DNA of 64,000 bases from Limnoperna fortunei. Lineage: Eukaryota; Mollusca; Bivalvia; Mytilida; Modiolidae. Below, in pieces: positions 35,011-64,000 of the stretch; the stretch's first letter is position 1, and every line of letters begins with the position of its first letter. The stretch spans positions 68,687,522-68,751,521 of the forward strand of contig OX104117.1 of NCBI GenBank assembly GCA_944474755.1, in the 5' to 3' direction. The position numbers were made by a program, and so were the translations under genes. The notes under the pieces are model-generated. The model was given only the letters and a program-made list of their open reading frames with translations, had not been told where the DNA came from and did no database searches.

Positions 35011-35921
35011 AGGCCACACAGAATTAATTTCTTGTTCGTCGGACTTTAACTTTGAAAAAAAGAGCGAGCGAGCGAAATTTTTTTTATTAATTTTTTTTTT
35101 TGAAATTCTGATTTTGTGGAGCGAATAATTTTTTTTAAGGCGAGCGACATGTTTTTAGTTTTTTTAAACAGATTTGTTCCAGGTTTTAATGGTTAAACTG
35201 ATGCGAGCGAGCGATTTTTTTTAATTTTGAAGAAAATAACTGAAATTTGAACAAATGTATTTGATATTAACCAAGTGCTTGTTCTCAGTGTTTTATTACT
35301 TAATGAATTGATTAGTAAATTATATAGCAGAAAAGAACTTCTAAAAAGATGCTGCCTTGGCTTTCTATCAATAGGTTCAGACTGACCAACAGACAGACCA
35401 TACCACTATTCAGTTATGTCTCCAAATCTTTTTGGCAAGACATAATTTCAAGATTGATTAAAAAGAAAAAATAAAAGACTATTTTGTCATAACTAAGGTT
35501 AGAAACATTGGCGTGCGTTGAAGGCTTCCCTTGTATGCATGTAAATAGGTCGATAAAGGTGTCGTCCATTCGACATTCTAATGCTGTATTTGGTAGCAGT
35601 ACTTTAAACTGGGTAGGAACTGCTGCCACAACCACACTCTTGTTTTCTGTCATTGTTTTCTACATTTTACATTCGGTTTTGATTTTATAGGGGACGACTA
35701 AAACGGTATTTTAACCTTCTAAGTTCTGACTGAATTTCCAGCTATCGGAGCAGTTGGATGAATTCGTAGAACGCGGAGATTTTTTTTTAAAGACAACTTC
35801 TGTTTCTGGACGCGGGCGGGTTTCCGGTTAATGCGGGCGGAAGAAATTTAGTTTTTTTTCTTTCTGAAATAATTTTACGTGCGGGCGATCCGACGAACAA
35901 GCAATTAATTCGGCGTGGCCT
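35011..35921. mobile_element. TIR element, 911 bp, GAGCGAGCGA-rich
   Basis: AGGCCACACAGAATTAATTT at 35011 is inverted at the right end (AATTAATTCGGCGTGGCCT, ending 35921), as is TTGTTCGTCGGA, giving ~33-bp inverted ends. The interior carries repeats of GAGCGAGCGA and GGCGAGCGAC next to poly-T tracts (35065-35215), and GCGGGCGG blocks near 35810-35890. A minus ORF (35653-35414) is unrecognised. Superfamily not determined. Confidence 0.7.
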
Positions 35922-36554
35922 AAGAGAACATAAATAAAAAAATAAAATACAGCATTACGTTGCTAAATTATTCATCTGGATTTGACCGACAATTTCTTAC
36001 CTCTTTTCATTAGGGCATACGTTACATGCTTGTGCCATTTATATTTCTCATTAGAGATAAATGAGATTTACCTTGTATGTTAAGGAAACTAACAGAAATC
36101 TTTGTCGTAATGTGTCAAACGTAACTGAGTCAGTGTATTCCACGCTAATATTTGATCAATATAATTTCTGAATATTTAATACAAGATGTTGCATTTAATT
36201 TTATTTATTAGATAATCCATTGATTTGTAAATGGTTTTAAGTTTGTATAGAAGTAGGGTAAATGTTATATAAACAAAAATAATACTAATTGCTATTTTTA
36301 GATTGCATTATAGATTTGATATGAATGTATTGATGGTTAATAAAATGACCACTTGGTCACCTCGTTCTTAATATATCTGCAATAATGATCGTTAGACGTT
36401 TAGAATCCGTCTAATCAATCAACCCTATATACAAGGTTAAATTAGTGTGGACACAGAAAAATGTCTCGCCTGCATTCCGCATCAGTAACTAAAAACATTA
36501 CGTCGTGAGCATTACGTGAATAGCATTAAATTGTTATCATTTAAAATACACAAT
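35922..36554. other. No gene seen
   Basis: AT-rich intergenic DNA. Confidence 0.35.
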
Positions 36555-37210
36555 GCATGGTTACAAAGAAACTGACCTAATCCAAAAACTGGAGCTTAGT
36601 CATTAAACCGTGAAATTGAGGTCAAGGTCAGTTGAAATCTACCGGAGTCATGTACTATTCAACAGCAACCTATATACCAAATATGTGTTTTCATACCATG
36701 CATGGTTACAGAGGAAAACCCTTAACGTAGTCGCTGAACGGTGAAATTGAGGTCAAGGTCAGGTGACACCTACCAGACAGTCATGTACTATTCAGCAGCA
36801 ACCTATACACCAAATGTTGCCATCCTACCATGCATGGTTACAAACTGTCCTAACCCAACAACTAACGTAGTCGATGGACCTTTGAAATTGGGGTCAAGGT
36901 CAGGTGACACCTATCAGTCATGTACTATTCATCATTGACCTATATACCTAATATTTTCATTCTACCATGGTTGGTAACAGAGGAACTGCCCTAATAATAG
37001 AAAACTTCAACATAGTCGTTAGACCGTGAAATTGAGGTCAAAGTCAGGCGACACCTACCAGACAGTCATTTACTATTCACCAGCAACCTATATACCAAAT
37101 ATTGTCATCCTGCCATGAATGGTTACAGAGGAACTGTCAAAATCCAAAAACTTTAAAATAGTAGCTGGACCGTTAAATTGAGGTCTGGGTCAGGTGACAG
37201 GTGACTGACT
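36555..37210 (+). repeat. Minisatellite, five units of 130-146 bp
   Basis: Each unit has CATGCATGGTTACA, a CCGTGAAATTGAGGTCAAGG block, CAGGTGACACCTACCAG and CAGCAACCTATATACCAAAT. The GAGGTCAAGGTCA block sits at about 36619, 36749, 36890, 37034 and 37180 (the last two altered). Units diverge by roughly a tenth to a fifth by eye. Confidence 0.8.
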
Positions 37211-39000
37211 GGCAAGTACTCATAAGCTACCACTTGACCAATTGATGGACCTAGGGCTTCAGCTTGGAAAGATATAAAGCAAAATTCAAGTGTTTATGCC
37301 GCTGCGGCCGTCACCGGATTCCAATATATATGTCTCGCCTAAAGTGAATATCATCGCAGACGAGACAAAAAACATTAAGGTTTAAAGTTATAGACAAATA
37401 CTGTATTAGCAAAGAATATTCAGTAGATGTAAAGCGTTCGAGTAATCGACATGTACCCAGCCCTGACGACCTTCCCAACTACATGGCATCCACTATTCAC
37501 CACCGAATTTGAAATAATACAAACTTGTGTGTTGTCATTGCATGAAGCATCATGCATGGTGTTATTTGTTGTGATGTGCTGTTTGCAGAAAATTTTTACA
37601 AATCCAATCGATGCCTTGAGGAGATTTTAATATGTTATAAAAGAATTATTCCTTGAAAATGAACAATACTATCGGTGAGGTTTTACTTAATCTTTTATTA
37701 TTGTACAAATTTGTTTATGATTAGTATACAATGCCATTTTTATTGCACAAATAGATAACAAAAAGAGCAGAAATAATTGCCTTTTGTTATACTCAACAGA
37801 AATGCTTGAAATCTTCACTTTTGGGAGTCTCAAAATGTAATTAATGTTGCAAAGCTTCAAGGAGCAAAAATTCAAAAGTAGTGTCAGGATCCATAATACC
37901 TAGGGTACCTCTACATAAAGTGGATATATTGAACATGTTATATAATAGGCAATAACCAAATAGTAAATGAACAGGCAGAGATGTCTAGCAGTCTGGTTTT
38001 CTACAAAGAAATTTTTTGCGTATATAAAACAACAATTTATATATTTTTTCTTTCTGCTTTATTTGATTTTAATCAGTTGCACTAGCATCAGGCATGACTC
38101 AAAAATAGAAATGAATCCAATATCAAATCAAATAAACCAAAACAAACTTAAAAAAACTAGTCATATCTCGATGACATTACAAAGTTATTCATAATAATAA
38201 ATTCTTAAACAAAATCAAAACTACAAGAACAATCATAACACAAAATTTGGGATGTAGTTGTATATATAAAAGAATAATTGTTTCTTTATTTCGAAATTAT
38301 TGATAAAAGATGTAATTACACTTCAATCTAATGTTATTTTAATGGATGCCATGGTATATTCAACATTTAACAATAGTTAACATTACATGATCATAAATTA
38401 AAGATATGATACCAAAAATGATTACTTGACTTAATTAAATTTAAAATTTTTACATTCTTATAAATTTATGTAGCAACAGAATAGAATCATCACTAAAAAA
38501 TGTGAAGATGTTTAAAAATACAAAATCGATGAAAGATTTGTTAAAATATCTGGGTTTTTTAACTTTAAAAAAATGTCAAAAAAGTGTAACAACACATTTT
38601 ATGTGCTATAATACTGAGTGAAGAACAGAACTGGTTCAATGATGAATTTTAGCATACTATAGTAACTTAACTCGTCTTAAGTCAACATGTATAATATTAC
38701 ACCACCACCCTTATTGCCTAAATCTAATCTATTACTACATTTGTGAGATGTTATTTTTGAACATGGATTTCATATAATGATATCACAATACATGACAACA
38801 CAGCAGATGGTGCTTTCCCAGCCTTCAACAGTGGTTCAACCACTAATGTTTGTCCTATATTTTGACCTCTTATTTAGTACAAATATTGAAAAATGCACAT
38901 TGGCTTTTCAATTGTTTATTTTTCCAAGTCTTGTAAATATAACTGTATGTCTAATATAATGAGTTGAAAGTTTCAATAAAATTGAAGTTTTGCTCAGTAG
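37211..39000. other. No gene seen; possible distal 3' flank of the ABCC gene
   Basis: AT-rich DNA without recognisable features. An ABCC 3' UTR could extend toward here, but no polyadenylation site can be chosen with confidence. Confidence 0.3.
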
Positions 39001-39113
39001 TGTTCATTACATGATTAACAGTCTGTGTGTTTTACTATTTTGTACAGTGTTGCTATGTTCATTACATGATTAACAGTCTGTGTGTTTCACCATTTTGTAC
39101 AGTGTTGCTATGC
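39001..39113. repeat. Two-copy tandem duplication, ~56 bp
   Basis: TGTTCATTACATGATTAACA followed by GTCTGTGTGTTT and TTTTGTACAGTGTTGCTATG occurs twice back to back with one mismatch. Confidence 0.85.
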
Positions 39114-39373
39114 AAACATACAAGTAAATATAATCATTCTTTGGCAGAAGAATTCATACTGTAAGTCATGAGATGCTTTTGTGGGCATTGTAAGAGCCTT
39201 CAAATTATGACAAGCTAATTTATTTAAATTCCACTTTATAGATCTAGTGAAAACCACAATATATATTCTGTTTCTTTCAACAGCTCATTACAGCGTTTCC
39301 TGCCACTGGTAAAAAAGTAAAAATTCTGTTCAATCTTACCAATGTCATGTTAAAGTTCAATTTCTGTGAAAAT

Positions 39374-39730
39374 GTTTTGACATCACAATGTCATGTGATA
39401 CCTAATGTTTTGACATCACAATGTCATGTGATACCTAACGTTTTGACATCACAATTTCATGTGGTGCCTAACGTTTTAACATCACAATGTCATGTGATAC
39501 CTAATGTTTTGACATCACAATGTCATGTGATACCTAATGTTTTGACATCACAACTTCATGTGATACCTAACATTTTGACATCACAACGTCATGTGATACC
39601 TAACGTTTTGACATCACAACGTCATGTGATATCTTACGTTTAGACATCACAACGTCATGTGATACCTAATATTTTGACATAACAACGTCATGTGATACCT
39701 AACGTTTTGACATCACAATGTCATGATATG
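39374..39730. repeat. 33-bp minisatellite, about 11 units
   Basis: The unit is GTTTTGACATCACAATGTCA followed by TGTGATACCTAAC. Because 33 is a multiple of three, one plus frame stays open (VLTSQCHVIPN repeated), which is a by-product of the period. GACATcacaATGTC inside the unit is an inverted repeat. Confidence 0.9.
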
Positions 39731-41336
39731 ACAATTGGTGTTGTGCTTTGATAGCCCAAGGGAATACTATGGAAGATACTAGTCTGGAAAAACATTACAG
39801 ACATTTGTTTCTAAAAAAATTGCACAGGTTGCTTGGAACTAAACATTTTTTAAAGGTATACAAAAGTTTTAAGGGTGTTTTCTATATGAAAATAAAAATA
39901 GTTGGATTAAATCTTATAGAGTAATATACAGTAAACAATGTTGTCTCAACCCAAAATTAAGAAAATAAATATATTATTCTTCCTAAGCAGAGTATTGTAC
40001 AATTCTAAAATTTACATAAAATAACACAACACAACAATAAAAAAGATGTAAAGCAAGTCAAATTGCTTAAAATCCAGAATAAATCATTTCCATTTTTAAA
40101 AAAAACTACACTAAAATAGAAGTGCCCAGTAAATGATGTTTACAATTCAACAGCTTGAAAGAAATAAAATACATATATTGTCTCTTCTTAAATATATAAC
40201 AAACAATGGCAAGAACTCATTTATAGAAAGTCTCAAACTGTTCAAATTCAAACTTAACAAATTGACCCATAATTTTTAGTTAGAATTAAATGATGCAACA
40301 AAAATTGTTCTCTAATACAAAGCATATATATATTACTACATAGACATGATTTTCTCAGTGAAAATAAAAACAAACCAGAGGCTCACATGATTCATACAAA
40401 AAAATTCTTGATCAGGTAAATAGTGAAAAAGGTTTTGTTTGTTTTTATAGTTAAGCTGTTAAACCTAATGTGTACATTGGAATATATTGATTTTGTCAAA
40501 TATGTCATAAAACTTCATATGTACATTGGAATATATAGATTTTGTCAAATATGTGATAAAACTTAATTTCACAAGTACAGTTTAAAAACGAAACAGCAAA
40601 GAAAAATTACCTACAATGTCTGCTCAAACCACCTTCAATATTGGTGTACACAATTTTAATGAATTTAATACAAATTCTCGTTTTAATGCCAGAGGATGTT
40701 TCTCTACCCAGTAAAGTTATTTTTTACATGAAGCTGGTAATAAACTAAAATTGAACTATTGAGATTGCAGAAAAATCACAAGCCATGAGAAATGGAATAA
40801 GAATACTTTTCTAATTATACTTTAGCTTACAAATGAAGAAATGATGAAAATTGCCACTGAAAACTGCTATTTTTAACCACTGAATTTTGACCAATTCCAA
40901 ATAAGGGAATTCCAACAAAATCTATTAATATTAATGATTGGTCAGAAAATTTATGTCAAATCTATAACGATGGGCATGATGTCTGGCTTATAATGAATCT
41001 CAGCTGCAATAAATAAAAAAAATAATGAACACTTCATGTGGACTAAAAAGAAATGTTTACAAGGGAATTATTATGAGCAAACATTTCATGATAAATATGT
41101 TTGTGTTTAACTAATTGAATTTGCAGGTGCTGGAGCCAATCATGTCCAACAAAGGTCAGGGACAGGTTATGAACTTTGACTGCCTATTTCTGCCTCATTG
41201 GCAGTACATGAGAGAAAGTATCAAATCTTTGTACCCTATTCAGTGCTATCATGGTATTTCATGATGATTGATATTAATGTATCTGGACCACAACTGACCA
41301 CCTGATCATAGCTGGTGTCCTGGATGTCCATTGATT
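39731..41336. repeat. AT-rich flank with one 54-bp tandem duplication (40467-40565)
   Basis: TGTACATTGGAATATAT.GATTTTGTCAAATATGT is repeated twice around 40467-40565. The rest shows no gene. Confidence 0.6.
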
Positions 41337-42250
41337 TTAACTCATTCAGCCCCATCACTGTTATCAGAATCACTGCTTATAATGCCCCAGCATCATTTTC
41401 TATTTCTAGCTGCGTGTGCCCAGAGATATTTTATCTAATTAGATTTGTAAACATCATGCACATGTATGCATTCTTATCTTAATTTCTCTGTTAATATCCA
41501 TCAGAAATTCATGAAATTTTCCCACAATGTTCACAATAAAATTATCACAGTAATATAATTTTGTCTTCACAATTCCTGTTTTTTCTTAAGTTTATCAAAC
41601 AAAATTACAAAATTATGTACATTTATTTACAGTTTTAATATGTATTATTAATTTCATTCACTGGAACAAATATAAAAACTGTTGTAGGTCCTGGATTTGG
41701 ACCTTTAAATTCCATGATCTTAATTGGTCAAATGTGATCACTCCATTGAGCAATTTCGGCCAAAACGGTGTCATCTTCGGAGTCAAAGTCGTCACTATCG
41801 GAAAGTCTGAATTTCAATAGTGCAATCAAAATTCTTTACTACATTTAATTGATTCAAATATCTTTGTTCTGCTTCCCCTAAATTATCTAGATTGAAGCCA
41901 GTAAACTCCTCTAAATCGCTTCCATCATCACCGAAAATTGCATCAAAATCCGCCATTGTTTACAATTTTTATGAATGAAACACGTGTGGAAAATCCTCTC
42001 TGGTAATTTAACCTTGCCATTTTAAATGACGAAAAAATATAAAAAGAACAGTAAAATCATTTCTCATTGGCTTATATTTGAAAGAATTCGGGAATTCCCT
42101 GTATTTAAACCAATCCATCTATTTGAAACGCCTAAAGACGTGATTGGCCATTGAATGATTGAAACAAAACATGTGTACAGACGGGATCGGCCACTGATTG
42201 CATATATATTTTAACACGCCTGAAAGCGTGATCGGGGCTAAATGAGTTAA
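41337..42250 (-). mobile_element. TTAA-flanked (piggyBac-like) non-autonomous element, 914 bp
   Basis: The element is bounded by TTAA on both sides with inverted ends (TTAACTCATTCAGCCCCATC at 41337; GATCGGGGCTAAATGAGTTAA at the right). Subterminal AACGCCTAAAGACGTGAT and ACACGCCTGAAAGCGTGAT copies repeat the right end. On the minus strand, ATG at 41956 opens MADFDAIFGDDGSDLEEFTG and, after a frame change, SDSDDFDSEDDTVLAEIAQW. This acidic leader is like the N-terminus of piggyBac transposase proteins. The rest of the transposase is absent. Confidence 0.65.
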
Positions 42251-42254
42251 AAAG

Positions 42255-42475
42255 CTGACCTCGGTAATGTGCCGCAAACTTCTGAAATACTATTTGAGTA
42301 ACTAATAATTTTTACTCAAAACTGTTAAAATTGACTCCCAAGTAAAACAATATATTTAATTTGTACCATTAATTAGCAATGCATTGATTTAATAAAGCCG
42401 AATTTCTTCATAGAAAAAAAAAGGGTAACTTTAATTATGGGTCAGATACCATATGAGCCTTAAATGTAGCTCATT
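42255..42475. repeat. Dispersed repeat, second copy of 4790-5010
   Basis: It shares TAGCAATGCATTGATTT, TAAAGC.G.ATTTCTT and GGTAACTTTAATTATG.GTC with the left copy in the same order. Each copy abuts a TIR element. Confidence 0.6.
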
Positions 42476-42821
42476 TTCTTAATGATCAAAACAGAAGAAG
42501 AAGAAATACATAAAGACAACCATTTAACATTACTGATAATGAGTTTCACAACAGACTAGATATCTTAACATATGTTAAAGTATACAAAAAGTTAATATAT
42601 ACCAAAAAACAAACCTGCATGTGCATTCATGTCCTGTGCATGGACAACAACACATGTTCATAAAAACTTGTGAAACAAGAAAATTAAGTAAGCCTCCATG
42701 CTGAACAAAGACAAAACCATGTGCTCACCAATCGATGGTGTAAGACCTTTACATACATATGTTAACATTACAATATTTCTAGCCCTGAGCATAAACAGTT
42801 CCATATAATTTCTTGACCAAT

Positions 42822-63183
<20,362 letters not shown>

Positions 63184-64000
63184 CTACAAACAAAATACAT
63201 CTGGTTAATAGTAGTACTAATAAATAAAAAAATGACTAATATACCAAAAAGGAATACAATGAAATAACATTTTAGTAAACCAGAGGGCACACTTGTGCAG
63301 GTTACCTGACTTGTACCATATGCATCATTAATTTGTATTTTTGTTAACACACAGGAAAAAGTCCTTCTGGCATTCAGTGGAATGGTATCTCCTAAACCAA
63401 TCCATCCTTCCAGGCATCAGCTCCAAGACTGCCTCTGTTAGCTTTGGAATCTACATAGTATCACTGTTGGTCTCCTCCTGACCACTCATGAGCCTACTAA
63501 AAACATGTTGGTCTCCCAACATGGGGTGTGGGTAATAGGAATTTCAAGCACAAACAACAATGCTGGTGTAGGAGTGATATACCCACAAAAATGAATCTTG
63601 ATAAAACAGTTTTAAATTGTCGTAATTATGTGTGTTTGGGTCTTCTGAGCTTCATACTCTTTCAACCTTGTTTCTGAAGTGTTATAACCCGATACATGTA
63701 CATAAATGTATCATCTTAAAACAAGACTCTGACATCCAGCTAGTCACATATTGGTAAACACCCTCTTTTTCCAAGTTCACTAAACGGTTAAATATCTGCA
63801 CAGCACTATAAATTTTAACAGTGAAGAGATCTCATCATGTTGTAACTGTGTAAGTTTTATGATAATGTTAAGTCATCTTTGTGAAAAAAAGCTTTAATTC
63901 AAAGGTAAAAACCTGATGTGAGGTGGACAGATGAACAGATGACAAGCTACATGTCCATCAACTTTGTTGGGAGGACATAAAAACAGGAGCATACAATAAT
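63184..64000 (-). other. Intron upstream of exon A, with a dispersed repeat
   Basis: No exon is recognised. 63755-63890 matches 48290-48440. The 5' constant part of the gene must lie to the right of the window. Confidence 0.5.

Noticed and set aside
39347..39643. 98-residue open frame of repeated VLTSQCHVIPN units
   Set aside because: It follows from a 33-bp tandem repeat whose period is a multiple of three; no sign of coding selection.

Overview
This window is animal nuclear DNA: AT-rich, with long introns, GT-AG exons, SINEs, LINEs, Penelope-like retroelements, terminal-inverted-repeat transposons and minisatellites. The mix of repeats (SINEs sharing one conserved core, Penelope-type elements with hammerhead ribozymes, hAT-like and TTAA-flanked elements) fits a lophotrochozoan, most likely a bivalve such as a mussel. 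This is an inference; no species-specific marker was found.

Layout. 1-8.1 kb: the 5' part of a broken LINE on the minus strand, a second reverse-transcriptase scrap, a 1.9 kb element with long inverted ends carrying a SINE, and foldback elements. 8.5-12.4 kb: minus-strand exons of a secreted-type Cys-rich plus Thr-rich protein gene. 11.7-20.6 kb: arms of a large imperfect inverted duplication, a tRNA-derived SINE, a hAT-like element and a reverse-transcriptase relic. 20.6-23.3 kb: a relic Penelope-like element. 23.3-25.8 kb: a damaged second copy of the Thr-rich gene, keeping its signal-peptide exon. 26.8-28.1 kb: the end of a canonical Penelope-like element (GIY-YIG endonuclease) followed by a well-formed hammerhead ribozyme. 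28.9-32.6 kb: a nearly full LINE reverse-transcriptase ORF between ~470-bp direct repeats. 33-42.5 kb: SINEs, TIR elements, minisatellites and a TTAA-flanked element.

42.8-63.2 kb holds the main host gene, on the minus strand: the 3' half of an ABCC (MRP1-type) ABC transporter. Eight constant exons encode the end of transmembrane domain 2 and the whole second nucleotide-binding domain, with every junction in frame. Upstream of them lie five homologous exons (A-E), each exactly 311 nt, with the same entry phase (1) and exit phase (0). Each encodes an alternative version of the TM13-intracellular loop-TM14-TM15 segment. Because 311 is 3n+2, a transcript can hold only one of them and stay in frame: the signature of a mutually exclusive exon cassette. 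The 5' constant exons lie beyond the right edge.

Two consecutive exons of this gene are each followed by a minisatellite whose unit is a copy of that exon's own 3' end plus its splice donor (11 sites at 70-71 bp; about 20 copies at 50 bp). The cassette and these donor-derived arrays are the most interesting features of the window.
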